DNA of 64,000 bases from Haloarcula pelagica (GTDB lineage Archaea; Halobacteriota; Halobacteria; Halobacteriales; Haloarculaceae): contig NZ_CP126161.1 of NCBI RefSeq assembly GCF_030127105.1, forward strand, positions 2,790,001-2,854,000, written 5' to 3'. The notes under the pieces were generated by a model, which did not search any database, was not told where the DNA came from, and saw only the letters and a list, made by a program, of their open reading frames with translations. Within the stretch, counting starts at the first letter, position 1. Each line of letters begins with the position of its first letter. Position numbers and translations under genes: made by a program. Below, one piece after another: positions 8,007-15,879 of the stretch.

Positions 8007-8655
8007 GGCTCTGTTGAAATCCTCAACAGCTGATACATTCTGAGCTCTCGTGTTCAGTACAGAGGAACCACTTATCACGATAGTCTCCACATCAAACATT
8101 ATGTCCCACACACGCCGCCAAGCTCTCCGTTCTGCTGGTATCTTAATTGGGATGAGTCTTGCTGGCTGTTCTGAACAGCAAGAATCAACAGCCCAACTTG
8201 GAGATCTCCAGTTTGTAAATAAAGACGAGTCGGTACACACTGTTGTTCTTTCAGTCCATCGAGAGAGCGACCCTGTGTTCATGGCTTCTTACGATATCCC
8301 AATGTCAAAATCGTCTACGACGACTATAACTGAGGGATGGCCGACAGATCCTGGTCAATACAGCGTCGTCGTAGCCCTCTCAGGACAGAGTAATCCGGAG
8401 TCGATAGAACTTGTTCCAGATGGTGGTTGCCAAAGCCTGATTGTTGAGATCAACAACCGATCGGTGTCATTTTTCGGGCCAGCACAAGCCACAGATAGCT
8501 GTACAACCGACGTGGCTACCTCCAGTACGAAATCAGTAGATGAATAGGATGAGATTTCTCTCGCGCTGATCGTCAACTGATGATACATATGCACTCTTCA
8601 GCGACCGGCTGTTTCAGACGAGAAAATGTCTGAAGAATAGGATTTCAACAGAGCC
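8007..8655. mobile_element. non-autonomous transposon carrying a lipoprotein gene (649 bp)
   Basis: The left end is GGCTCTGTTGAAATCCT (8007-8023). The right end is its exact reverse complement (8639-8655). The element is flanked by an eight-base direct repeat, ATGTCAGC. A GG-starting terminus and an 8-bp duplication fit the IS1595 family as I remember it. No transposase is encoded. Instead the element holds one gene, a Tat/lipobox lipoprotein (8101-8547). A subterminal dyad (TTTCAGAC at 8612-8619 with GTCTGAA at 8628-8634) lies near the right end. The element must move in trans. The perfect ends and duplication suggest recent insertion. Confidence 0.85.
8101..8547 (+). CDS. Tat-type lipoprotein, transposon passenger (148 aa)
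   Basis: The ATG at 8101 gives MSHTRRQALRSAG followed by a hydrophobic stretch and a lipobox LAGC with the lipid cysteine at residue 23. This pattern is that of haloarchaeal lipoproteins exported folded by the Tat route. The mature 125 residues are beta-rich, with a pattern (LQFVNKDESVHTVVLSV, later GQYSVVVALSG) of an immunoglobulin-like or cupredoxin-like sandwich. I recognise no catalytic site. It lies wholly between the inverted repeats of a 649-bp element, so it travels as cargo. Confidence 0.7.
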   Translation: MSHTRRQALRSAGILIGMSLAGCSEQQESTAQLGDLQFVNKDESVHTVVLSVHRESDPVFMASYDIPMSKSSTTTITEGWPTDPGQYSVVVALSGQSNPESIELVPDGGCQSLIVEINNRSVSFFGPAQATDSCTTDVATSSTKSVDE

Positions 8656-8663
8656 ATGTCAGC
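8656..8663 (+). repeat. target-site duplication, right copy
   Basis: This is an exact copy of ATGTCAGC at 7999-8006, abutting the right inverted repeat of the transposon. Confidence 0.85.
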
Positions 8664-8822
8664 GTATCATTGAAATATTCACAGTAAATTTACTGCGGTG
8701 CAACTTGAGGTAGAAAGTGTTGGAATAAGGATAGCTACAGTAAGTAGTGCAAGATATAGAGCATCTATCTACCGAGTTTGGGCCCACGTAGATTTTTGAA
8801 TCCGAGTGATCAAATTGTCGAT

Positions 8823-9095
8823 ATGGCTGATGATCCAACGATTCCGATGGGAGACGTACGGCAAGACCCGGATAGCGACCGGCAAGGTGCTTTCAAGCGA
8901 GGTTGGACGGCTGCTGTCAAGGATCTCGATGACGGAGAATCGTCGAAGTATTCCGAGGGGCCACCACCAGAGGAACTGACGTGGGACAATCTTGGGTATC
9001 GCCTCGGGAGCATATTCGGTGAGACAGATGACGACCTACGTCAGAGACTCTTTGATTGGTGTAAAGACAAGCAAAGACGAGAGCGAAATGATTGA
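8823..9095 (+). CDS. small conserved-looking haloarchaeal protein (90 aa)
   Basis: The ATG at 8823 gives 90 residues. An acidic N-terminal half is followed by a compact C-terminal domain, LTWDNLGYRLGSIFGE then DDDLRQRLFDWCKDKQ. I have the impression of seeing this type of short domain in many haloarchaeal proteins, but I cannot attach a function. It faces the AAA ATPase gene convergently, with an inverted repeat between them. Confidence 0.5.
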   Translation: MADDPTIPMGDVRQDPDSDRQGAFKRGWTAAVKDLDDGESSKYSEGPPPEELTWDNLGYRLGSIFGETDDDLRQRLFDWCKDKQRRERND

Positions 9096-9133
9096 TTTGT
9101 TTCAATAATAGCTCGTAGCTCACGCTTAGATTT

Positions 9134-9160
9134 TGCTGAATGTGCGCCCTCTATTCAGCA
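9134..9160. terminator. inverted repeat between convergent genes
   Basis: TGCTGAAT (9134-9141) and ATTCAGCA (9153-9160) form perfect eight-base arms with an 11-base spacer, between the ends of the 90-aa gene and the AAA ATPase gene. It may act as a bidirectional terminator. It could also be a leftover insertion-sequence end. Confidence 0.35.
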
Positions 9161-9245
9161 CGGCTCCGAGAAAATATCACTGATTGAGAATCGCAAATGT
9201 ACCATTATCTACTGTACTATCTCTGGTTGGCTAAATCACTACATC

Positions 9246-10412
9246 TCACATTGATTCGATTGTCTCGACAACAGTGTCACGCCCAATAGTATTGGTAATC
9301 GTCTCTGAATTTGTGGCAGTATCGAGGACCCGACTGCAGATACTCAGTACCTGACGAATATTCCCCTGTGAACGCTGAAGAACAACGTTGAGACCCTGTT
9401 CTGTGAATGGTTCAATTCCTGCTTCCCCGTTGGTTCTAGCCGTATCGAGATAGTCCTCAACGAGGTTGTATACCTTCTCTTCAGTGAGCGGTCGAAGTGC
9501 GACCTCCTGTCCAATTCTCTCTGAGAATGCATGATATTCACTCATCACATCTTGCCAGACTTCTGGTGCGCAGCCAAAGAGGATACACAAGCCACGGCTA
9601 TTCTGGTCCATCAAATGCCTGATACTGTTCAGCGTTGCCTGCTCATCTTTCGGCGTCAGTTGGGCAATTCGCTCGAATTCATCAATGAAGGTAAATATCC
9701 CAGTATAGTCGAGTTCGAGCAGCATGTTCTTCAGCGCCGTAAACGCCCGAACCGCACTGGTATCATCGTCGATTGCACTATGGATCTCCATCTCTTTTCG
9801 TTGTTCGTACCTGAGGCCCTCAGCGGTCAACCATTGCCAAGCATAGAGGTTCGTATCTTCGTAGACGAGGTGGACTATTGCTCGGGCAAAATCGGCGAAC
9901 TTAGTCACATCGCTCAGTCGCTGTATCGTTTCTGGGACGATATCCGATAACAATACTTCACCATCATCGATGAGTCGTTCCATCGAACTGGCGCTGGTTG
10001 GATTTGCGTCCGTCTGTTCTCGTGCTACTGAAGCGAGGAACTCGTAGCTCAATGCCTGCATCCGGTCGAATCCAATGTCGTAAACGAATTCGTGATAGAT
10101 ATCGAGGAAACCATCCCCCGGTTGCGCAACATATCCTACGAGAACATCGTCGCGGTCTCTGACGAGTGATCTCGTGTATTTGAGTGTGTGTGACTTGCCG
10201 TTGCCGTACTTACCGGTGACGACAAGATGTTTCGATTTGCCAGTGCCGAGAACTGACGAAACGGTGTTACTGATGCGTTCGGTTACTTGCTCCTGCCCGC
10301 AGTAGACTGCTGGCTCATCATCTGGTACAGGACTATACGGGAAGGGGTTCTCCGTGAGTCCGAACTCCGAGTAATCGCGCTGTTCGTCCGTGATGGTGAA
10401 ATTATCGCTCAT
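9246..10412 (-). CDS. AAA+ ATPase co-transcribed with dpdA-like gene (388 aa)
   Basis: The N-terminus carries an ORC/Cdc6-style entry (FGLTENPFPYSPVPDDEPAVYCG), then Walker A GKYGNGKS at 67-74, Walker B FIDEFERI at about 242-249, and a sensor-1-like strand LCILFGCAPEV near 275-285. The C-terminal part after 330 looks like a lid plus helical domain. Such ATPases load or remodel protein on DNA. Its start overlaps the winged-helix gene by four bases (ATGA), and that gene overlaps dpdA the same way. The three proteins are therefore made together. A role beside DpdA, for instance in place of the ParB-like DpdB that I do not see here, is inference. BREX BrxD-like ATPases are an alternative family. 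Confidence 0.7.
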   Translation of the reverse strand: MSDNFTITDEQRDYSEFGLTENPFPYSPVPDDEPAVYCGQEQVTERISNTVSSVLGTGKSKHLVVTGKYGNGKSHTLKYTRSLVRDRDDVLVGYVAQPGDGFLDIYHEFVYDIGFDRMQALSYEFLASVAREQTDANPTSASSMERLIDDGEVLLSDIVPETIQRLSDVTKFADFARAIVHLVYEDTNLYAWQWLTAEGLRYEQRKEMEIHSAIDDDTSAVRAFTALKNMLLELDYTGIFTFIDEFERIAQLTPKDEQATLNSIRHLMDQNSRGLCILFGCAPEVWQDVMSEYHAFSERIGQEVALRPLTEEKVYNLVEDYLDTARTNGEAGIEPFTEQGLNVVLQRSQGNIRQVLSICSRVLDTATNSETITNTIGRDTVVETIESM

Positions 10413-11302
10413 GGTTGAGTGTAGTTCAGATTCCGGTCGTGGACCGTGAGGTAATAGTATCGTTTGCCGTACTGTTCGATTCCTCGCATCACCCTGTCGG
10501 TCGACTGTGAAGTCGAAACCAAACTGTCGTCAGCGGCTAACTCGATCTCTTTAATCCCGTAGCTTGCATCCTTGGCTCCGGTATCCATCGGCGCACCAGA
10601 CAACTCGAGTTTCCCCACGTTCTCCGCCGCTAAGTGTGAGAGCGCCGCATCGAACGACTCACGCGTCAGTTCAAGAGATGCACAAAGTGATTCTCGCACC
10701 TCCGGGATAGAGAGGTACCGCTGCCTGAGACCGACACCAGCAGTTTCCTCGAGGTCGTCATATATCTCCAGCAGGGCATAGTGGAAGTTTGCTGGCGGTT
10801 CCTCACTTCGTGGTTGATAGTACTCGCCGGTAAACGCGTTCCGCTGAACTGTCCCGAGTCGTTCGCCCCAGTCACCGACTACTTCGATTCCAGTCTGATT
10901 GTATGCATACGGCGTGAATTCCGCTTGCTCTTCTAATTGATCAAGGACAGTATCTAACTGCGCAGGACCTTCGTCTGTGACGACCTCCAGAAAGCTACGG
11001 TAGTGTGGACTTCTGGTCGCAAGGATGGAACTGACTTGCGACCAATCCTCTGCGCGCACACTACTTACGAACGATTCTCCAACTGGTGTCGTTCTGTATT
11101 GCTGGTTGTCTTCTTCGTGTTTGCTATCTTCTTCGATGAGATCGATGCGTAGTGCCTCAAGTAGCGTTTCACGGGCTCTTCGATGACTAACGTCGAGTTC
11201 CTCTTCGATATCTTCGGTCGACATCGGTTCCTGACAGAGGAATGCCGTCTCGACCAACCGTGCCATCGTAACTGGCCGAACTGTCGGACGTTCGTCGCTC
11301 AT
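10409..11302 (-). CDS. winged-helix protein of dpdA operon (297 aa)
   Basis: Residues about 10-60 form a winged helix (ARLVETAFLCQEPMSTEDIEEE region). The rest is mixed helix and strand with no motif I know. The last 60 residues are beta-rich and end RYYYLTVHDRNLNY. It overlaps dpdA upstream and the AAA+ ATPase downstream by ATGA, the arrangement expected of subunits of one complex. It could be a DNA-sequence reader for the modification machinery rather than a free transcription factor. Confidence 0.5.
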   Translation of the reverse strand: MSDERPTVRPVTMARLVETAFLCQEPMSTEDIEEELDVSHRRARETLLEALRIDLIEEDSKHEEDNQQYRTTPVGESFVSSVRAEDWSQVSSILATRSPHYRSFLEVVTDEGPAQLDTVLDQLEEQAEFTPYAYNQTGIEVVGDWGERLGTVQRNAFTGEYYQPRSEEPPANFHYALLEIYDDLEETAGVGLRQRYLSIPEVRESLCASLELTRESFDAALSHLAAENVGKLELSGAPMDTGAKDASYGIKEIELAADDSLVSTSQSTDRVMRGIEQYGKRYYYLTVHDRNLNYTQP

Positions 11303-12333
11303 GTGAGCCTCCGGACCTGCTGCTTTGCCATTCGGAACGCTCGTTTCGTGACTTCGTTACCCTGGAAACGAAGATCGAGGTACGATTCTAGGTCCTCACC
11401 GGCAGCGACCATGTACCTGAATCTTCGCAACTCAAGAGCAAGCGCCCAGAGGTTGTGTTGAACAAGGAGGTCACGATCGCCTCGGACTTCCTCGAAATCA
11501 CGGGTACTGCAAACAGGACAAGCACAAGGAAGCAGTGAGAGATTCTCGACGTTTTTCATCGGTTCTCCCCCGAACCCAGGAATGAGGTAGTTCCTGTTCC
11601 CCGCACTACGGATGAAGGCTGACGAATCGAAACTATCAACTCCCATATACAGAAGTAGTGGTTGGTACGTAACCCCACCTAATCCATAGACATGGAGGTG
11701 CTTCTCTGTGGCACGACGTGCCGATAGTATAATTTTTGTTACCTTTTCGTAGTCAGTTCTGATTGGGACCAAACTCCCCACTGCATATCCATCGAAGGAA
11801 CCCTCGCGTTCCAGATATCGAATTGTATTTCGGACAGTCTCCGGGTCATACCCGTGGACACTCCCCAATAAGATCTCCTCGCCGTCGTGTCGATCACTCG
11901 CTTCAAGTGCAAGATCGATACTCCGACTGATTCGGCGCTGATTTTTCGCTTGTCGGTTATCCCGGGAGAGGGGAACGTCAACGGTCCCAAATATATCAGC
12001 ATCCATCCGGCGCTGTGTCTCCAGGGTCTTTTCTGGGGTGGTGTCGACCTCGCTCGTCTGAAAATCGAACCCCCCGCTATCCGCGAAGACGATTGTATCC
12101 GAGGTGACCCCCATCTCGTCACGAAGTGAACTCCCTTCGACGAGGCGGTTCCACTGTGGGTCCCTGTTTCGGATTGCACGCGCGTTGACCATCGCTGTCG
12201 ACAGATCTGGTATACTGTCAGTGTATTCTGGCGTGTTATCGCTCGACCGTTTCCCGATATTGCTTACCGGAAAGAGCACTGGAGTCCGTAACTCCCCGTG
12301 TGGTGTATCGAGTGTACGTTGTCTGTACAACAT
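11299..12333 (-). CDS. dpdA: DpdA-like 7-deazaguanine transglycosylase (344 aa)
   Basis: This is a TIM-barrel transglycosylase of the TGT superfamily. The ELRTPVLFPVSNIG opening at about 14-27 matches the TGT pattern. The active-site loop FADSGGFDF places the first Asp at 85. GLGG is at 217-220. GVDSFDSS at 231-238 holds the expected nucleophile Asp. The zinc site is C270, C272, C275 and probably H293. Canonical TGTs exchange guanine in tRNA; the DpdA branch inserts preQ0 into DNA. The DNA role is inferred from neighbours: a complete preQ0 operon and restriction-type helicases. The ATG at 12333 is chosen over one at 12405 because a TATA box at 12363-12371 places transcription start within a few bases of it. 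Confidence 0.75.
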   Translation of the reverse strand: MLYRQRTLDTPHGELRTPVLFPVSNIGKRSSDNTPEYTDSIPDLSTAMVNARAIRNRDPQWNRLVEGSSLRDEMGVTSDTIVFADSGGFDFQTSEVDTTPEKTLETQRRMDADIFGTVDVPLSRDNRQAKNQRRISRSIDLALEASDRHDGEEILLGSVHGYDPETVRNTIRYLEREGSFDGYAVGSLVPIRTDYEKVTKIILSARRATEKHLHVYGLGGVTYQPLLLYMGVDSFDSSAFIRSAGNRNYLIPGFGGEPMKNVENLSLLPCACPVCSTRDFEEVRGDRDLLVQHNLWALALELRRFRYMVAAGEDLESYLDLRFQGNEVTKRAFRMAKQQVRRLT

Positions 12334-12362
12334 ATGCGACGCGCTGTGGTAAGCTGGGCTGG

Positions 12363-12371
12363 GGTATAAAG
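12363..12371 (-). promoter_or_regulatory. TATA box of dpdA operon
   Basis: The minus strand reads CTTTATACC. It lies about 30-38 bases from the ATG at 12333, giving an almost leaderless transcript. It abuts the 18-base palindrome. Confidence 0.55.
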
Positions 12372-12388
12372 CTTTGCTCGAGCAAAGC
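12371..12388. promoter_or_regulatory. perfect 18-bp palindrome operator
   Basis: GCTTTGCTCGAGCAAAGC is a perfect palindrome. It covers the position just upstream of the dpdA TATA box, where TFB would contact the BRE, and lies between dpdA and the divergent winged-helix gene at 12441. A dimeric winged-helix repressor bound here would block the dpdA promoter. The divergent gene is the obvious candidate (inference). Confidence 0.6.
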
Positions 12389-12440
12389 AATCTTCGGTAA
12401 ACCATAGCGACTTTAGATTCTGTCAGTAAATGCTTGGTAG

Positions 12441-12722
12441 ATGGCGTCAGACGATGTGCGCAGACTATTCGGTCGAAAGCGCACCATCGAAGTCCTACAG
12501 CTCTTGTCTGACCAGGGCAGATTGAACTATTCAGAGATCGAGACTAGCATCGAATCATCGAGCGATACAATCAGCCAGTCGCTTGCGCTGTTGGGTGAAT
12601 ATAGTCTAGTCGAGCGTCACGAGCGAAGTTCCCGGGATGTTCAGTACAAAATCACTCAGAAAGGTACTGACCTGCTGGAGGCCCTAGAGAGAATCGAATC
12701 GGTATTGGCCCAAGATGCCTGA
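12441..12722 (+). CDS. winged-helix regulator divergent from dpdA (93 aa)
   Basis: This is a single winged-helix domain of the HxlR/ArsR type. The segment RTIEVLQLLSDQGRLNYSEI is followed by a recognition helix around SSDTISQSLALLGEYSLV and a wing ending QYKITQKGTDLLEAL. CTTTAGATT near 12411-12419 lies about 26 bases before the ATG, so the gene is leaderless. It diverges from the dpdA operon across a perfect palindrome and ends six bases before the converging fused-transglycosylase gene, so it is physically wedged into the modification locus and probably controls it. Confidence 0.75.
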   Translation: MASDDVRRLFGRKRTIEVLQLLSDQGRLNYSEIETSIESSSDTISQSLALLGEYSLVERHERSSRDVQYKITQKGTDLLEALERIESVLAQDA

Positions 12723-12728
12723 GTCCTC

Positions 12729-15644
12729 TCAGAACTTTTCGATAGCGGCTTGGCTTGGTTCTTCTTCGATATATCGACAGAGGAGGCTCACAGTTTCTGG
12801 GTCCACCTCACTGGTATCGGGCAAGTTCTTGGCGAAGTTCTCTAAATAGAGCCCTTTGAGACCGATCACGATCGTCTCGTGGCGCTTGGCATCTTCTGTT
12901 CGCGCAGGGACGGAGACGATATTCTCGTACTGTTGATCAACCAGATCTCGGTTGAAAACGACACCAATGCGATCCGAGCGTACCGTTTGGACGGTCTCGT
13001 CGATGTCGATACTGGTGTAGTAATCTTTGCCCAGTGTAAAGAAGACGATATCGTAGTCAGTTTGATTTAGTACTCTCCACAGATCCTTCTTGATTCCCAG
13101 TCGCTCCGACCGTTCTCTGATTTGACTGACGTTCATACCGCTGAACGTGACTTCATACGGTGGCAACTCTTCCTCTTCACCCACCAAGCCGAACCCAGCA
13201 CTGATAAAGAACCGCTCCACGTTGTGGCCGTCGTCCCTGAGCCTCCTCACAGCATTGCTGATCGACTCCTGCTGGCGGCCAGTGTACAGGTCCTTGGCTT
13301 TGATACCGAGGGAATCATCGTGATTGAGTAGTTCTTCCTTCGACGACCCATCTATCTCGTCAACGTCAAAGATGCGTTCTCCGTCTGGAACGTACTTCGA
13401 ACCCGAGCATTGATCGATAACTAAGATGTCGAGATCCGAACCAGTATCGAAGGCCGGTTTATGTGGTGCAAAGTCTTCACCTGCTGAATACTCTTCGCCA
13501 AGGTCAGAGAGGACTGTTTCCCGAAGGCGATCCGGTTGCTCAAAGACGGATACTTTACAGTCAGATCCATCGGCAGCCCGGTTTAGTATCGATTCCGTGT
13601 TCTGATCGATACCATAGACGTAGACCTGATCGTACCGACTGAGCGCTTCAGTGAACCGATTCTCTGTGCCTGTTGGGGCAAACGAAACCGTTCGTGGAGT
13701 CTCGTCCCACCACTCATGAACGCCGTTCGCATCGAATGCCCCGACTTCCGCGACAGGGAGGTCGTGTGTCTGTTCCCAGAACCCGCTCCGTTCCTCTCTG
13801 AGGTAGTCTTCGACAGTGCGATAATTGCTGAAGGAAGCCGATCCTTTCGTGAGGATCAGGATTTTTGGTAGGGACTCCGAGAACTCCTCGTAGAAGCGAT
13901 CCGTATTGTGGAACCCACGTCGGCGGTTGCGGTCGTTTCCACGGAAAATGCATACCTCGACACCGAGGTCAATACAGATCGGACAATCACAATGTTCCCA
14001 CGGGCGGTCTGCAAGCGTCTGCTGGTATGCCTCGAGCAAATCCTCGTTTCCGATCCAGATAGCGTAATCCTGAACGACGAACCAGAGACGCTGGAATGCA
14101 CTCATTCCTGATGTCTTTGCTTCTTCACGTTCAAGGATGGACGCCATCCGAGGGAAACGCTCGAACGATTCCGAAGCCGTCTGCAGTATATTCTGATACT
14201 TCTCGAACGGAAGCGGATCGGTTTCGCTGTCAGAGCGCAGGAATTTGACGATCTGGGTCCGGAGGTCGTCACTGAAGTATGCTTGTAGCTTCCGAGCGTA
14301 TTCGAAATCATCACGCAATACGGATTCGATGTCCCGGAGTCGTGAAGCATTGAATTTCTCGTCATGACGGTGATTCCGGAGGTACCGCTTTGTCTCTGTG
14401 AGCGTCTTGCTGGCCTTCTCTTCCCACTCTCGGAGAGCCTCCGCAATCGATTCGTTGTCTGCGTAAGCTCGGAGCGCGATGAGGGTTTCTTGACCTCGAA
14501 GAGCAGTTTCGACAGCATCCGCTATCTCGGCACCGTGCTTGGGATACTGGACACGAATAGCATCATATCGATCGTCGCTGTCTAGCCGGTAGTTCTGTCC
14601 ACCAGTCCACGCAGACCGTAGCATGCTTGCGCTGTCGAAACTGGACATACCGGACCGTCCAATCGTCTCGAACGCATCTGACTTGGCGAATCCGAAGACG
14701 TGTGTGTCGACCCGGGTCCGATTGGTCCGCTCGTAGTCTTTAACCGATTTACCGACTTCCTTGACGATCTTTCTAACGTCGTGAACCGGACTCCCTGCTA
14801 CGCCACCAATTCCTATGTAATCGTAGCCGATATCGAGTACCTCTTCGACCGCCCGGACATACGATTCGGCTGTCCATCCCTGGACCGCAACCATCAACCG
14901 GAACGGATAGTCTCCCCTCTGATACTGCTTCCACATTTCGCGGGCGTTCTGGAGCGTCAGCTCGTATCTGAATCGCTTGTCGTCCTCTCGATAAACCGCT
15001 CTCGGATCGTCATCAAGACGATTCAGCACCTTGTCGACATCACCCTCAAAATCAGACTGGGTGAGCGGCCGGACACCATCGCTGCGATCGATGCAGATCG
15101 ACGAGTCGTGCTTTTCGACATACTCGGGCCATTCTTCGGGCCACTCGTCGATCATCAGATCGACTGCATCTGTGATCTTCGAAGGGATATCTGATTTATT
15201 AAAATCGCCGCCAAGCGCCCGTTCATCAAGGTAGAGTCGCCCCCTCTCCTTTCCTGAGCCCAAGACAAGGTGGTCGATCGTCACTCCGACCGAGACGTCC
15301 AGCGTCTCGTAGAACTCCAACATATCCTCGTTGCCATACGGAGGGAACGGGTACGATTTGTACCCCCATGCGCCACAGTCGCTGATCGTAGGAAGCCACC
15401 CAGGAACGGAAAGGATCGGGTCGTCGTAGACCCCATGCTTCGAGAGTCGCTCTGCCTTGTTGGCTGTCGATTCGACCTGCTCGCGTGAGATCAAGACCCC
15501 ATCAATCGGCGTCGACTCTTTGGCGAAGATATCCCAGATATAGTCCAGATTCCGCTCTTGGCGGTGGAGGTTCGATAACTCGTCGTGTTCGAAATCATAG
15601 CCCGCATCCACAGCGTCGTCCCACTCGGGAACATAGAACCTCAC
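12729..15644 (-). CDS. second DpdA-like transglycosylase fused to YaaA/DUF6884-like domain (971 aa)
   Basis: Residues 1-600 follow the TGT barrel: SDCGAWGY at 88-95 in place of SDSGGFQ, YIGIGGVAGSP at 276-286, GMSSFDSAS at 332-340 with the nucleophile Asp, and a zinc site HCDCPIC at 551-557 with a later His at 579. A helical insert fills about 360-540. From about 737 a separate domain begins: VIDQCSGSK (743-750), AKDLYTG (783-789), FISAGFGLV (813-821), PPYEVTF (828-834). This is the pattern of YaaA/DUF6884 proteins. As I recall, DpdC, which converts preQ0 in DNA to its amide, belongs to DUF328 (YaaA). The chain may therefore join insertion and conversion steps. The start is GTG at 15644 with a TATA near 15684-15690. 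It converges on the winged-helix gene. Confidence 0.7.
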   Translation of the reverse strand: MRFYVPEWDDAVDAGYDFEHDELSNLHRQERNLDYIWDIFAKESTPIDGVLISREQVESTANKAERLSKHGVYDDPILSVPGWLPTISDCGAWGYKSYPFPPYGNEDMLEFYETLDVSVGVTIDHLVLGSGKERGRLYLDERALGGDFNKSDIPSKITDAVDLMIDEWPEEWPEYVEKHDSSICIDRSDGVRPLTQSDFEGDVDKVLNRLDDDPRAVYREDDKRFRYELTLQNAREMWKQYQRGDYPFRLMVAVQGWTAESYVRAVEEVLDIGYDYIGIGGVAGSPVHDVRKIVKEVGKSVKDYERTNRTRVDTHVFGFAKSDAFETIGRSGMSSFDSASMLRSAWTGGQNYRLDSDDRYDAIRVQYPKHGAEIADAVETALRGQETLIALRAYADNESIAEALREWEEKASKTLTETKRYLRNHRHDEKFNASRLRDIESVLRDDFEYARKLQAYFSDDLRTQIVKFLRSDSETDPLPFEKYQNILQTASESFERFPRMASILEREEAKTSGMSAFQRLWFVVQDYAIWIGNEDLLEAYQQTLADRPWEHCDCPICIDLGVEVCIFRGNDRNRRRGFHNTDRFYEEFSESLPKILILTKGSASFSNYRTVEDYLREERSGFWEQTHDLPVAEVGAFDANGVHEWWDETPRTVSFAPTGTENRFTEALSRYDQVYVYGIDQNTESILNRAADGSDCKVSVFEQPDRLRETVLSDLGEEYSAGEDFAPHKPAFDTGSDLDILVIDQCSGSKYVPDGERIFDVDEIDGSSKEELLNHDDSLGIKAKDLYTGRQQESISNAVRRLRDDGHNVERFFISAGFGLVGEEEELPPYEVTFSGMNVSQIRERSERLGIKKDLWRVLNQTDYDIVFFTLGKDYYTSIDIDETVQTVRSDRIGVVFNRDLVDQQYENIVSVPARTEDAKRHETIVIGLKGLYLENFAKNLPDTSEVDPETVSLLCRYIEEEPSQAAIEKF

Positions 15645-15879
15645 AGTTAGATAGTCACCTGTACCTGTGTATCGCTCTCTCGCTTATAGAAGTGACTCAT
15701 CACCAGAGGCCCGTCTGACCATCTCAATTTGGCCCTTCGACTTTTGAATGTTACAGATCTCTTGAATGAAGCCGTCTATTTAGCTTGGATTCAGACAGTT
15801 ATCCAGAACCGGCATATTTACTAGACTCAGTAGCGGTTGTTTCGGCTTATTAATACGGGAATTCAAATAATCTCTCTGA

